64,000 nucleotides of DNA from Billgrantia desiderata (GCA_011742915.1 JAAQTN010000006.1:95094-159093), one strand, 5' to 3'; numbered from the stretch's first letter, positions 29,744-38,638 are shown. Made by a program: numbers and translations. The notes: generated from the letters alone by a model not told the origin.

Positions 29744-30601
29744 ATGCAACCGAGAACGCTATCCGCCACCGTCGTCTGGTTGCTAAGTTCGTTGCTGATC
29801 AGCGGATGCGCCCTCAATACCGGCCCTCAGGCCGAGCCTGAGCCCACTCTGAGTCCCGATCTTTTCGAAACCCGCATCGGTCAGCTCGAGGAGCACATGG
29901 CCTTGCGCTGCGAACGGGCCGAGGCTCACTTCGCCCAGCATGAGCGCCGCCAAGCCGAGCTGCTCAGCGAACTGCGCGATGCAGGCATCACCCTGCGCCA
30001 CCTGCGTGGCGACATCGAGCGGCTCGAACAGCGTAGCGGCGATGAGCCGGTACTGGTTCCGGCCGAATGCAACAACGAGCTGAGCGAGGCGCTCTCCTCG
30101 AAGGAAATGGTGGGCCGCGCCGAATGGATCGGCCTGCCGGAGGTAGGCACCTATCTGCGCGCCCGGGTCGACTCCGGGGCCAACACCTCCTCGCTGAGTG
30201 CGACGGACGTCACGCGCTTCGAGCGCGACGGTGAGGATTGGGTACGCTTCAAGCTGGGCCTCAACGAGAGCGATATCGTCGTCGAACATGTACGCGACGA
30301 GTGGATCGAGCGCCCGGTCGAACGTCGGGTACGAATTCTACAGGCCGCCGGCAGCGAGTCGCGCCCGGTCGTCAGTCTGATGATGACCTTGGGCCCGATT
30401 CGCGAAACCGTGGAGTTCACCCTGAGCGACCGCACTCACCTCAACTATCCGGTGCTGCTCGGTCGTCGTTTTCTCATGGATATCGCCCTGATCGACGTGG
30501 CGGAGAACTATCTCCACCCCCGTCCCGAATTCCCCGGAGGCCGCCCTGCCTCCGAGGCAGCCGAGGACCAGATCAACGACCGGGACGAAGAAGAAGGCTG
30601 A
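29744..30601 (+). CDS. Retropepsin-like 'ATP-dependent zinc protease' family lipoprotein
   Basis: Predicted lipoprotein: signal peptide with lipobox LLISGC (Cys22), then a coiled region (about 45-105), then the PF05618-type domain (about 118-265). That family was named an ATP-dependent zinc protease, but the motif ARVDSGANTSSL (Asp about 143) resembles an aspartic retropepsin site. It heads a three-gene run with a transglutaminase-like membrane protein and an ATP-grasp ligase, an association known from comparative genomics but poorly characterised. Start ATG 29744 has GGAGG 13 bases upstream, rather far. Confidence 0.78.
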   Translation: MQPRTLSATVVWLLSSLLISGCALNTGPQAEPEPTLSPDLFETRIGQLEEHMALRCERAEAHFAQHERRQAELLSELRDAGITLRHLRGDIERLEQRSGDEPVLVPAECNNELSEALSSKEMVGRAEWIGLPEVGTYLRARVDSGANTSSLSATDVTRFERDGEDWVRFKLGLNESDIVVEHVRDEWIERPVERRVRILQAAGSESRPVVSLMMTLGPIRETVEFTLSDRTHLNYPVLLGRRFLMDIALIDVAENYLHPRPEFPGGRPASEAAEDQINDRDEEEG

Positions 30602-30636
30602 TCGTGGCCTGACTGCCCTACCTGCAAGGATTCTAC

Positions 30637-32142
30637 ATGTCGCGACTGCCCTTCTACCTCATCGTGGGTCTGCTGATGGTGCTTGGCATCGGCACGAGCC
30701 TGCATCGGCACATTCAGATGGAGGTGCCCTGGACGCCCGGTGAGCAACGCCAGATCTGGGAGGTCGAGGCCATCGTCGACTTCACCGCACTGGGCGATCC
30801 CGTGCGGGTCGACCTGGCGCTGCCTTCGCACCAGCGTGGCTACCGCATTCTGACCGAGAACACGGCCTCGCCGGGATACGGCCTCTCCTTTCTGCAGGAT
30901 GAGCGCAGCCGCCGCGCGCAGTGGTCGATTCGCAGTGCCACGGGCAGCCAGCAGCTCTATTACTCCGTGCGCTTGCAGGTGACCGAAGACAGACGCCAGC
31001 AGCAGATGGTGCGTCCGCCGCTGCGTGAGATCAGCTGGGAGCGACCCTACGATACCGCGGCCGCCCAGGTCATCGAGCGGGCCTGGATGCGCAGCGCCGA
31101 TCCCTACACCTTCACCCGCGAGTTGATTCGCGATTTCGGCGAAGACCGTCAGGGCGAGAACGCCCGCCTGCTGCTGACGCAGTTCGAGCGTACTCCGCTA
31201 CTGGTGCGTCTGCTCAACCAGGCCGGCGTGCATGCCCGCGAGGTGAGCGGCCTCATGCTCGAGGATGGCCGCCGTCGGCAGGCGTTGACCTCCTGGATCA
31301 TGGTGTTCGAGGACGAGCAGAACTGGACGCTGTTCAACCCTCGTACCGCCGACCAGGGGCAGCCGGACAACCTGCTGCTGTGGGAAACCGGCGGGCGCGC
31401 GGTGCTCGAAGTACAGGGCGGCACCAATTCGCGGGTGACCTTCTCGATGCTGTCGCGCAATCAGCCGGCGGCGGCAGCGGTACGCAGTCAGCTGGCGGAC
31501 GACACCCTGCTCAACTTCTCGATCCACAGTCTGCCGCTGGAGGAACAGGCGCTCTTCCAGACCATCCTGTTGATTCCCATCGGGGCGCTGGTGGTGGTCT
31601 TCCTGCGCATCATCGTCGGCATCAAGACCTCCGGCACCTTCATGCCGGTGCTGATCGCCCTCGCCTTCATTCAGACGACCCTGCCAACCGGCATGATAGG
31701 TTTTCTGTTGATCGTGGCGGTAGGACTGGTGATACGCAACTACCTCTCCTACCTCAACTTGCTGCTGGTGGCGCGAGTGTCGGCGGTCATCATCACGGTG
31801 ATCGCCATCATTTCGCTGTTTTCGGTGCTATCGTATCGAGTGGGGCTCAACGCAGGCCTGACGATCACCTTCTTCCCGATGATCATCCTGGCCTGGACCA
31901 TCGAACGGATGTCGATCCTGTGGGAGGAAGAGGGTCCCAAGGAGGTCTTGATTCAAGGCGGCGGAAGCCTCATTACTGCCATACTGGCGTACCTGGCGAT
32001 GAACAACCCCTGGATACGCCACCTCACCTTCAATTTTCTGGGTGTGCAGCTCATCATCATGTCGCTGATCCTGCTGTTGGGTAACTACACGGGGTATCGG
32101 CTGCTCGAGCTGCGACGCTTCAAACCGGTCACCGAGGATTGA
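30637..32142 (+). CDS. Inactive transglutaminase-like domain fused to a 7TM region
   Basis: 501-aa membrane protein. A signal anchor (about 6-22) precedes a large extracytoplasmic part (about 25-300) of the transglutaminase-like fold (VIERAWMRSADPYTFTRELI, LLNQAGVHAREVSGLML) in which the expected Cys-His-Asp triad is not evident. About seven membrane helices follow from residue 305 (ILLIPIGALVVVFLRIIVGI) to the end (LIIMSLILLLGNYTGY). The family is described as an inactive transglutaminase with a 7TM domain, encoded next to the ATP-grasp protein that follows 5 bp downstream. Function unknown; a role in transferring or sensing a peptide product is a guess. Confidence 0.8.
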   Translation: MSRLPFYLIVGLLMVLGIGTSLHRHIQMEVPWTPGEQRQIWEVEAIVDFTALGDPVRVDLALPSHQRGYRILTENTASPGYGLSFLQDERSRRAQWSIRSATGSQQLYYSVRLQVTEDRRQQQMVRPPLREISWERPYDTAAAQVIERAWMRSADPYTFTRELIRDFGEDRQGENARLLLTQFERTPLLVRLLNQAGVHAREVSGLMLEDGRRRQALTSWIMVFEDEQNWTLFNPRTADQGQPDNLLLWETGGRAVLEVQGGTNSRVTFSMLSRNQPAAAAVRSQLADDTLLNFSIHSLPLEEQALFQTILLIPIGALVVVFLRIIVGIKTSGTFMPVLIALAFIQTTLPTGMIGFLLIVAVGLVIRNYLSYLNLLLVARVSAVIITVIAIISLFSVLSYRVGLNAGLTITFFPMIILAWTIERMSILWEEEGPKEVLIQGGGSLITAILAYLAMNNPWIRHLTFNFLGVQLIIMSLILLLGNYTGYRLLELRRFKPVTED

Positions 32143-32147
32143 GTCCC

Positions 32148-33143
32148 ATGTGGGCACGACCGAAGCAGCTCAAGCTCCGAGGCATCATCGGCATGAATCG
32201 GCGCAACATCCGCTATATCGGGCGCTACAACAGCCGGCGCCTGTATCCGCTGGTGGATGACAAACTGAAGACCAAGCTGCTGGCGGAAAAACACGGCATC
32301 ACCACGCCGGCGCTGATCGGCACCGTGTCCACCCAGTTCGGCGTCAAGGCGCTGGGCCGCATGATTGCCGGTCATCCCGGTTTCGTCATCAAGCCGGCCA
32401 AGGGTAGCGGCGGCAAGGGCATCCTGGTCATCGAGCAGGTCGATGGGGAGAATTTCATCAAGCCCAGCGGTGCCCGCCTGAGCATCGAGGATCTGCACCG
32501 GCACGTCTCGAACATCCTCTCCGGCCTCTATTCGTTGGGCGGTACACCCGACGTGGCCATGATCGAGGGGCTGATCAACTTCGACGAGAAGCTCTCGGAG
32601 TACACCTACGAAGGCGTACCCGACATTCGCGTGATCATCTTCCGCGGCTATCCGGTGATGGCCATGATGCGCCTCTCCACGGCGGCTTCCGACGGCAAGG
32701 CCAACCTGCACCAGGGGGCGGTGGGCGTGGGGCTGGACATCGCCACGGGCACGGCGGTACGCGGCGTCCAGTTCGACCGTACCCGGCGCGACCATCCCGA
32801 TACGGGCCACGAGCTCGCCAGCCTGCGGATTCCCGACTGGTCCAACCTGCTGGAACTGGCGGCCGGCTGTTACGAGATGACGGGGCTTGGCTATCTGGGC
32901 ACCGACATGGTCATCGATCGCAACCGCGGCCCCATGCTGCTGGAACTCAATGCCCGCCCCGGCCTGGCCATCCAGATGGCCAATGGCGAAGGGTTGCGCG
33001 CACGCCTGGACCTGGTGGAGAAACAGCCCGATGGAGTGAGCGTCAGGGAGCGGGTCGCCTTCTCGCAGCGCCACTTCGCACGCCATGGCGAACTCAAGGA
33101 GCTTCCCGAGCCCGTGCTGGCCGAGGCAAGCCTCAGCACGTAG
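32148..33143 (+). CDS. Alpha-L-glutamate ligase-like ATP-grasp protein
   Basis: 331-aa ATP-grasp enzyme related to RimK-type ligases that form amide bonds between amino acids and carboxylates. Visible are the nucleotide-binding FVIKPAKGSGGKGILVIE, LINFDEKLSEYTYEG, and the metal site MLLELNARPGLAIQMANG. It is the third gene of the retropepsin/transglutaminase cluster. The ATG at 32148 starts 5 bp after the previous stop; a TTG at 32139 is less likely. Substrate unknown; the trio probably modifies a peptide or cell-envelope component. Confidence 0.82.
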   Translation: MWARPKQLKLRGIIGMNRRNIRYIGRYNSRRLYPLVDDKLKTKLLAEKHGITTPALIGTVSTQFGVKALGRMIAGHPGFVIKPAKGSGGKGILVIEQVDGENFIKPSGARLSIEDLHRHVSNILSGLYSLGGTPDVAMIEGLINFDEKLSEYTYEGVPDIRVIIFRGYPVMAMMRLSTAASDGKANLHQGAVGVGLDIATGTAVRGVQFDRTRRDHPDTGHELASLRIPDWSNLLELAAGCYEMTGLGYLGTDMVIDRNRGPMLLELNARPGLAIQMANGEGLRARLDLVEKQPDGVSVRERVAFSQRHFARHGELKELPEPVLAEASLST

Positions 33144-33176
33144 AATGGATGCCATTCCCTACACATCGGCTCTACC

Positions 33177-33653
33177 ATGACCGACGCTACTGCCCTGCTT
33201 GCGCAGGCCGAAAGACAGTGCCAGCTTCGCGGGGTTCGCTTCACCCCGATCAGGCGCCGGGTGCTCGAGATGATCGCAGCAACCAGCGGTGGCCTGAAGG
33301 CCTATGAATTGCTCGACCGGCTTGCCGTCGAGCATGCCTCGGCCCGCCCGCCTACCGTTTATCGCGCGCTCGACTTTCTCATCGAACAGGGGCTGGTGCA
33401 CCGCATCGAGTCCCTCAATGCCTATGTGGCCTGCCCCTGCCCCGAGCATGCTCACGGCTTCCAGCTGCTGATCTGTCGTCACTGCGGACGCGTCGAAGAG
33501 CTGCATCTGGACGACGTCAATGCACAGCTGAGCGCTCGGGCGCGGGAACTCGGGTTCCGCGTCGAGCGTCAGACCATCGAGCTGCTGGGCAGCTGTGACC
33601 TTTGCCTTGCCGCGCCGGCAAGAGACAAGCCAGCCACTACGGAAACGTCATGA
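33177..33653 (+). CDS. zur: Fur-family zinc uptake regulator Zur
   Basis: Fur-family repressor. The N-terminal winged helix contains GVRFTPIRRRVLEMIAATSG and RPPTVYRALDFLIEQGLVHR; the C-terminal part has structural zinc cysteines in CRHCGRV and CDLC. The pattern fits Zur better than Fur (no Fur-type HHDH motif). It overlaps hisI by ATGA, so a zinc enzyme is translated together with the zinc regulator. No ZnuABC genes are in the window. Confidence 0.88.
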   Translation: MTDATALLAQAERQCQLRGVRFTPIRRRVLEMIAATSGGLKAYELLDRLAVEHASARPPTVYRALDFLIEQGLVHRIESLNAYVACPCPEHAHGFQLLICRHCGRVEELHLDDVNAQLSARARELGFRVERQTIELLGSCDLCLAAPARDKPATTETS

Positions 33654-34102
33654 GCGATACCTTCAAACGGCTCGAGCGCGCCGAGCTCGACGCCCGCCTC
33701 CCCCTCGAGCGCATATTGGCGGCAGTGCGTTTCAATCAGGACGGCCTGATTCCCGCCATCGCTCAGCAGCACGATAGCGGCGAAGTGCTGATGATGGCAT
33801 GGATGAACCGTGAGGCCCTCGAAGAGACGCTGGCCAGCGGGCGTGTCTGCTACTGGTCGCGCTCGCGGGGCAAGCTGTGGCGCAAGGGGGAGTCTTCCGG
33901 TCAGCAGCAGCACCTGCGCGCTGCCAGCCTCGATTGCGATGGCGACACTCTGCTGCTGCAGGTGGAACAGAACGGACCGGCCTGCCATACCGGCCGGCGC
34001 AGCTGCTTCTACGTGGCGCTGGAGGGGGAAGAAGCGAGAATCACCAGCGAGCCGCTGATCGATCCCGACACCCTCTACGGCAAGCCGTCGAAGGAAGGCT
34101 GA
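33650..34102 (+). CDS. hisI: Phosphoribosyl-AMP cyclohydrolase HisI
   Basis: Zinc- and magnesium-dependent third step of histidine synthesis. It is monofunctional (150 aa, no HisE domain). Motifs: [34 protein letters not shown], the Mg site DCDGD and zinc cysteines in [19 protein letters not shown] 33650 overlaps the zur stop. Its location outside a his operon and coupled to zur suggests a Zur-linked copy; whether another hisI exists in the genome is unknown. Confidence 0.93.
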   Translation: MSDTFKRLERAELDARLPLERILAAVRFNQDGLIPAIAQQHDSGEVLMMAWMNREALEETLASGRVCYWSRSRGKLWRKGESSGQQQHLRAASLDCDGDTLLLQVEQNGPACHTGRRSCFYVALEGEEARITSEPLIDPDTLYGKPSKEG

Positions 34103-34104
34103 GC

Positions 34105-34452
34105 GTGACTCGCCCGACGGCCTGGCTACAGCATCTCGGCAGGCTCGTGGCGCGCGCCCTGGGCCTGGCAATGATCGCTCTCGTCAGGCTCTATCAACTG
34201 GTCATCAGTCCCGTGCTCGGCCCGCGCTGCCGCTATTGGCCGAGCTGTTCCCACTACACCGTCGAGGCCGTTCAGGTGCATGGTCCGCTGCGCGGCGGTT
34301 GGCTGGCGGCGAAGCGCATCGTGCGCTGCCACCCCGGCAGCGATGGCGGCATCGATCCCGTGCCGGGCGGCCCCAGCGAGCGCATGTGCCGCGAAGACCC
34401 GGAGCTCGACGAGCACTATCGCTGTCGTGCGGAGCACACCACCAAGCACTGA
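34105..34452 (+). CDS. yidD: Membrane protein insertion factor YidD
   Basis: Small membrane-associated protein that assists YidC-dependent insertion. The core is [20 protein letters not shown] followed by [12 protein letters not shown] and [14 protein letters not shown]. At 115 aa it is longer than the usual 70-90 aa, with an N-terminal extension (about 25 residues) and a charged tail. GTG 34105 has AAGGAAGG 6 bases upstream and lies 2 bp after hisI. It is not at the usual rnpA-yidC locus. Confidence 0.9.
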   Translation: MTRPTAWLQHLGRLVARALGLAMIALVRLYQLVISPVLGPRCRYWPSCSHYTVEAVQVHGPLRGGWLAAKRIVRCHPGSDGGIDPVPGGPSERMCREDPELDEHYRCRAEHTTKH

Positions 34453-34626
34453 TGAAGACGGCGCGGTCTGCGCCCGCCTCTCACCTCTCACCTCTGCCAC
34501 CCGTCCCGTTTGTCATGGTCCCCTTGGTAGCCCGCTGTAGTAGCCCGCTACCACCCTCGCCCGGTTCGCCCGTGCCAGACTGCTCGATGGCACACCCAAC
34601 ACAACGAGCCGATGAGGAGACACGCC

Positions 34627-35208
34627 ATGTCTGCCAAGCGACTGCTCTTGCTGTGCGGCGATTTCGCCGAAGACTACGAAACCATGGTGCCGTTTCAGGC
34701 ACTGCAGGCCGTGGGGCACCGCGTCGACGCCGTCTGTCCCGACAAGCGGGCCGGTGAAAGTATCGCCACTGCCATCCATGACTTCGAGGGCGATCAGACC
34801 TACAGCGAGAAGCCCGGGCACCGCTTTACCCTGAACGCCGAGTTCGCCGCCGTCGATCCTGCCGACTACGACGGTCTGGTCGTTGCCGGCGGGCGCGCGC
34901 CCGAGTACCTGCGTCTCAACGAGCGGGTCATCGAGGTGGTGCGTCACTTCTTCACCGAAGACAAGCCGGTGGCGGCGATCTGTCATGGCGCTCAGCTGCT
35001 GGCGGCGGCACGCGTGCTGGAGGGGCGCACTTGTTCGGCCTACCCTGCCTGTCGCCCCGAAGTGGAGCTGGCCGGCGGTCGTTATGCCGACATCGCCGTG
35101 GACGATGCCGTGACCGACGGCAAGCTGGTGACGGCGCCCGCCTGGCCCGCCCATCCGGCCTGGCTGGCCCAGTTCCTCGCCGTGCTGGGCACACGCATCG
35201 AACTGTGA
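34627..35208 (+). CDS. DJ-1/PfpI family protein
   Basis: Class I glutamine amidotransferase-like fold of the DJ-1/PfpI group (peptidase-, glyoxalase- or deglycase-like activities have been proposed). The nucleophile elbow [12 protein letters not shown] holds the reactive cysteine; the upstream glutamate region ([13 protein letters not shown]) and [16 protein letters not shown] are typical. ATG 34627 follows GAGGAG; 193 aa. The 174-bp gap before it holds only a short direct repeat (TAGCCCGCT twice, about 34528-34550). Confidence 0.88.
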   Translation: MSAKRLLLLCGDFAEDYETMVPFQALQAVGHRVDAVCPDKRAGESIATAIHDFEGDQTYSEKPGHRFTLNAEFAAVDPADYDGLVVAGGRAPEYLRLNERVIEVVRHFFTEDKPVAAICHGAQLLAAARVLEGRTCSAYPACRPEVELAGGRYADIAVDDAVTDGKLVTAPAWPAHPAWLAQFLAVLGTRIEL

Positions 35209-35323
35209 CATCGAAGCCGGACATCGAACCCTGACCGGTGTCGAGCGACGGCCTTGCCCTGGCCCGCGACCGACGCCATGCTGAAGGCATCGGTCGCGAG
35301 CCGGATCAGGGGGAGAATGACTC

Positions 35324-35725
35324 ATGTGCAGGCTTTTCATCGGCGCCCAGCCGGATCTCTGGGAGCCGCAGACACGCTCCATGCGTATCGATGGCGTTTC
35401 CACCAGCGTGCGTCTGGAGCGCTTCTTCTGGACGGTGCTCGAAGAGGTGGGCAGGCGCGACGGACTGTCACTCAGCCAACTGGTGGCCCGGCTGGCGCGG
35501 GAGTGCGCCGAGGCCGGTCACGATCCCGCCAACTTCGCTTCCTTCCTGAGGGTGTGCTGCGGCCGCTATCAGGCACTGCAGCTGGCGGGTGAGATCCCGG
35601 CGCAGCCGGATGTGGCCATCGCCAGCCTGGACGCCGACGGCATACTCGCCAGGGAGCGGCGCCGCCATGCCGCGGGGCGGCGCGCGGCGAGACCTCAGGC
35701 GGCCTCGCTCTCGGCGACTTCGTAG
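35324..35725 (+). CDS. Ribbon-helix-helix domain protein
   Basis: 133-aa protein with an RHH-type region (SMRIDGVSTSVRLERFFWTVLEEVGRR split as SMRIDGVSTSVRL and FFWTVLEEVGRR, about 19-45) followed by SLSQLVARLARE. The family is common in proteobacteria as an uncharacterised small DNA-binding protein. The N-terminal MCRLFIGA and basic C-terminus are notable. GGGGGAGAA lies upstream of the ATG. The last 31 bp overlap the convergent sufE. Confidence 0.72.
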   Translation: MCRLFIGAQPDLWEPQTRSMRIDGVSTSVRLERFFWTVLEEVGRRDGLSLSQLVARLARECAEAGHDPANFASFLRVCCGRYQALQLAGEIPAQPDVAIASLDADGILARERRRHAAGRRAARPQAASLSATS

Positions 35726-36120
35726 ATCTTGGTCAGCATGGCGTGCAGACCGTTGCTGCGCGTCGGCGACAGGTGCTTGTCGAGCCCCAGATCCTGCAGG
35801 AAGTGAGGGCTGGTGGCGCGAATCTCGGCCGGCGGACGGTCGTTGTAGATGCGCATCAGCACGGCGATCAGTCCGGAAACGATGGCGGCATCGGATACCG
35901 CGTCGAAGTGCAGCGCCTCGCCTTCGCGGCGATGGTGAATCCAGACGTTGGATTGACAGCCCTGGATCTTGCGCTCCGGGGTCTTCCACTCCTCGGGAAA
36001 CGGCGGCAGCTGTTTGCCCATGTCGATGATGTACTGGTAGCGGTCCATCCAGTTGTCGAACATCTCGAACTCTTCCAGCAACGCCTGCTGGGCCTGCTCG
36101 GCCGTGGCTTCGGTGGTCAT
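35695..36120 (-). CDS. sufE: Cysteine desulfuration protein SufE
   Basis: Accepts sulfur from a cysteine desulfurase (SufS/CsdA) for Fe-S cluster assembly. The acceptor cysteine is in KIQGCQSNVW; the flanking MGKQLPPFPEEWKTP and LGLDKHLSPTRSNGLHAM are characteristic. 141 aa. It stands alone here without suf genes. The 3' end overlaps the RHH gene. Confidence 0.93.
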   Translation of the reverse strand: MTTEATAEQAQQALLEEFEMFDNWMDRYQYIIDMGKQLPPFPEEWKTPERKIQGCQSNVWIHHRREGEALHFDAVSDAAIVSGLIAVLMRIYNDRPPAEIRATSPHFLQDLGLDKHLSPTRSNGLHAMLTKIYEVAESEAA

Positions 36121-36148
36121 GTGGCCTCCCGTGATGACTCGAAGGTCA

Positions 36149-37345
36149 TTATACCGGTTCGGGCGCCCTGCCGGGCAAACCGTGAGCGGCTTGTTGACGA
36201 TGCCACTCCTCGTCCTCGCCGTGCAGGTATTGCGCCGTGGTGTCGAGCCGCGCGTGGCGCGCGGTGCTGGCCAGGTAGCGCAGTTCGACCCCGGCCTGGG
36301 CCTGGTGGGTCAGCGAGGTGTGGCGCAGCCAGTGCGGCGTGGCGGCGCGCAGCCGTGCCGCCTGGGCGGCAGCCGCCTCGCCGGCCTCGGCTTGCAGGGC
36401 ATCGGCGGCGGCGTGAAAGGCGCTTCGAATCAGCCGATAGAGCTGGTTGTCGCCTAGACGACGCTCGCCGTCCAGGCCGCGCAGCAGCGCTCCCGCCTCT
36501 CCGGGCTGGGGGTGTGGCGAGAGCCCCAGCGTTTCCCGCCACTGTTCCAGCAGCGTCAGCATGTCGGGCGGTACGGGAATGCGCGCCAGCTTTTCGCCCT
36601 TCCCCACCACGCGCCACCACCAGCGCCCTTCGCGCAGGAAGAAATCGCTCATCTCGGCGGCAGCCATCTCGCCGATACGCGGGGCCAGCAGATAGGCAAA
36701 GCCGAAGATCAGTCGCCGACGCTGGTGAAGGTAGTGCTCCCTAAGGCTGGCATCCTGTGCCGGCGGCTCGTTCAGCCACTGCCATAGCCACTCCCACAGC
36801 GGCCGCTCCAGGTAGCGCTCGATACTGGTCTGGCGGTTGTCCAGCCGGCGCCGCTTGTCGCGCATCAGGCGAAACGGATTGTGCGTGAGCCATCCTGCTT
36901 CCACCAGCCAGGCGAACATGCCCTGCAGGATCACCAGGCTCTGCCGCCGGCTGCTGGGCGACAGCGGCCCGCGGAACGGGCGCCAGTCGGGGGCGTGGCG
37001 CGGCCGCGGCGGCCCCACCCAATGCTCGCGCGGCGTGGGCGAGGCCAGAAACGCCTCGTAGGCATCCAGGTCGTGACGGCGCAGCTCGGCCAGCCCGCGC
37101 CCTTCCCGCGCCAGCCACAGCAGCAGCCGCTCAGCCTCGCGACGATAGGCGCGCAGCGTTCGCGGGCTGTCGCGATATTCGGCGAGCCAGCGCGCCACGG
37201 CTTCGGCATCGCTTTGTGCGGCGATATGGACCTGGCCTGGGCGCAGGCGGGTGGGCATCAGTCCGCCAATCGGCGCCAACTCGCTCGATTTCGGCTCGGG
37301 CCGTGAGCCCGCCTCTGCCCTGCTTGTCTCGCTCGACATCCTCAT
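36149..37345 (-). CDS. Tyrosine recombinase (phage-integrase family)
   Basis: 398-aa site-specific recombinase with an N-terminal SAM-like DNA-binding domain (about 45-150) and catalytic domain containing LLAPRIGEMA (Arg), VGKGEK (Lys), HWLRHTSLT (His-x-x-Arg) and HARLDTTAQYLH (His and nucleophile Tyr). All catalytic residues appear present. Its GC-rich composition matches the chromosome, there is no adjacent tRNA or phage gene, and it is divergent from a KfrA-type gene, so it looks like a resident chromosomal recombinase rather than a recent element's integrase. Confidence 0.85.
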   Translation of the reverse strand: MRMSSETSRAEAGSRPEPKSSELAPIGGLMPTRLRPGQVHIAAQSDAEAVARWLAEYRDSPRTLRAYRREAERLLLWLAREGRGLAELRRHDLDAYEAFLASPTPREHWVGPPRPRHAPDWRPFRGPLSPSSRRQSLVILQGMFAWLVEAGWLTHNPFRLMRDKRRRLDNRQTSIERYLERPLWEWLWQWLNEPPAQDASLREHYLHQRRRLIFGFAYLLAPRIGEMAAAEMSDFFLREGRWWWRVVGKGEKLARIPVPPDMLTLLEQWRETLGLSPHPQPGEAGALLRGLDGERRLGDNQLYRLIRSAFHAAADALQAEAGEAAAAQAARLRAATPHWLRHTSLTHQAQAGVELRYLASTARHARLDTTAQYLHGEDEEWHRQQAAHGLPGRAPEPV

Positions 37346-37434
37346 GCCCTTGTCCCACTCCCTGAGTCTCCAGTGTCAGGCGTATCGAGCAGTTTTTCAA
37401 GATAAGACGGGTAATCTTGAATTTTGATTATCAA

Positions 37435-37454
37435 CGTAATGTAAATTACGTAAT
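37435..37454. promoter_or_regulatory. Palindromic AT-rich operator candidate between integrase and kfrA
   Basis: Overlapping palindromes CGTAAT-GTAA-ATTACG (37435-37450) and ATTACGTAAT (37445-37454, perfect) lie in an AT-rich stretch (37400-37480) of the 249-bp divergent intergenic region. KfrA proteins bind AT-rich operators at their own promoters, so this is a plausible autoregulatory site also controlling the recombinase. Confidence 0.5.
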
Positions 37455-37594
37455 ACATAAAATGTAATTTTCTTTTCCGCCGCTGGGAAAACGGCTATGC
37501 TTGAACGACTCAAGCGGGCGCATGGTAGAGCAAGAACAAGCGTCGCCTGCCGCGTGATGCATGGAGCAGCAGCTACACCATCAAGGAGATCGAC

Positions 37595-38638
37595 ATGGCA
37601 CGCAGCGGTGTGCAATACGAGGATGTACTGGGCGCCATCGAATCCCTGCAGGCGCGGGGAGAAGCCCCCAGCGTGCAGAAGATTCGCGAAGTGTTGGGTA
37701 CCGGCAGCTTCACCACGATCAGCGATCATCTGCGCGAATGGCGGCTGCGGCGGGAGAGCAGCCGCGAGCAGCCCGCGTCGCAGGCCATGCCCGAGGCGGT
37801 ACAGCGGCTGGCGGAGAGTCTCTGGCACAAGGCTCAGGAAGCCGCCGGCGAGGCGCTGGCGCAATATCGCGAGCACGCCGACCGGCGTGTTGTCGAGGCG
37901 CAGGAAGCCATGCAGGAAGCGCAGCGGCAGGTCGAGGATGCCGAGCAGCGCGAGGCCGCCCTTTCCGCTCACGTGGCGGGCACCGAGCAGCGATTGGAGG
38001 CGCGTAGCGCCGCCCTGGCGCGGGTCGAGGCCGAGCGCGATCAGTGGCAGGAGCGTGCTCGCCAGTTCGAGGAGCGTCTCAGCCGTGCCCTGCAACAGCT
38101 CGACAAGCTTCAGCAGGAGAGCGAGCAGCAGGCTCAGGCGCATCAGCAGGCCCTGGCCGAGCGTGATGCGCAGCACCTGGCGCGTCTCAACCAGGAGGAG
38201 CAGCGTCATGAAGCCGCCGAGGCACGCCTCATGACGCTACTCGACGAGGCGCGCCAGGAGCGCGTGGCGGCCGAGAAGCGCTACGATGCCGCGGCCCAGC
38301 AGTTGGAGAAGCGTCAGGAAAACCTGCAGCGCCAGCTGCACGAGACCCAGGCCGCCTTGGGCCGCGAGGAGAAGCAGCACCGCGAGACCCAGTGGGCGAG
38401 AAGTCGCGCCGAAGAGCGTATCGACACGCTGCGCCACGAACAGTCGCTGCTGCAGGCACGCATCGAGGACCAGAAGCGCCACATCGAAGAGCAGGCGGCG
38501 CGGCTGCGCACCCTGGATGCCGAGCTCATGCGGCGCACTTGGCAGCCTGACGAGGAAGGAAAGCCCTCACGCCGTGCGGAGCGGGGAGCCGAAACGCAGG
38601 AAGGCTCCAAAGTGGAGCCTTCCGAGAGCGTTCGCTGA
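37595..38638 (+). CDS. KfrA-type DNA-binding coiled-coil protein
   Basis: 347 aa. The N-terminal KfrA_N-like helix-turn-helix (VQYEDVLGAIESLQARGEAP, KIREVLGTGSFTTISDHLRE, about 6-50) is followed by a very long Glu/Gln/Arg/Ala coiled coil to about residue 310. In plasmid RK2, KfrA binds its own promoter and forms filaments affecting partition; the chromosomal version's role is unknown. It is transcribed away from the tyrosine recombinase. GGAG lies upstream of the ATG. Confidence 0.82.
   Translation: MARSGVQYEDVLGAIESLQARGEAPSVQKIREVLGTGSFTTISDHLREWRLRRESSREQPASQAMPEAVQRLAESLWHKAQEAAGEALAQYREHADRRVVEAQEAMQEAQRQVEDAEQREAALSAHVAGTEQRLEARSAALARVEAERDQWQERARQFEERLSRALQQLDKLQQESEQQAQAHQQALAERDAQHLARLNQEEQRHEAAEARLMTLLDEARQERVAAEKRYDAAAQQLEKRQENLQRQLHETQAALGREEKQHRETQWARSRAEERIDTLRHEQSLLQARIEDQKRHIEEQAARLRTLDAELMRRTWQPDEEGKPSRRAERGAETQEGSKVEPSESVR
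38599..38623 (+). terminator. Hairpin within the last codons of the kfrA-like gene
   Basis: Perfect 11-bp stem (GGAAGGCTCCA / TGGAGCCTTCC) with a 3-base loop, ending 15 bp before the stop codon. There is no T-tract, so terminator function is uncertain; it could stabilise the 3' end or act on the convergent nfuA transcript. Confidence 0.4.

Noticed and set aside
36149-37345. Tyrosine recombinase as the integrase of the element at tRNA-Ser
   Set aside because: It lies about 24 kb away on the other side of housekeeping genes and has chromosomal GC-rich composition, unlike the AT-rich element.
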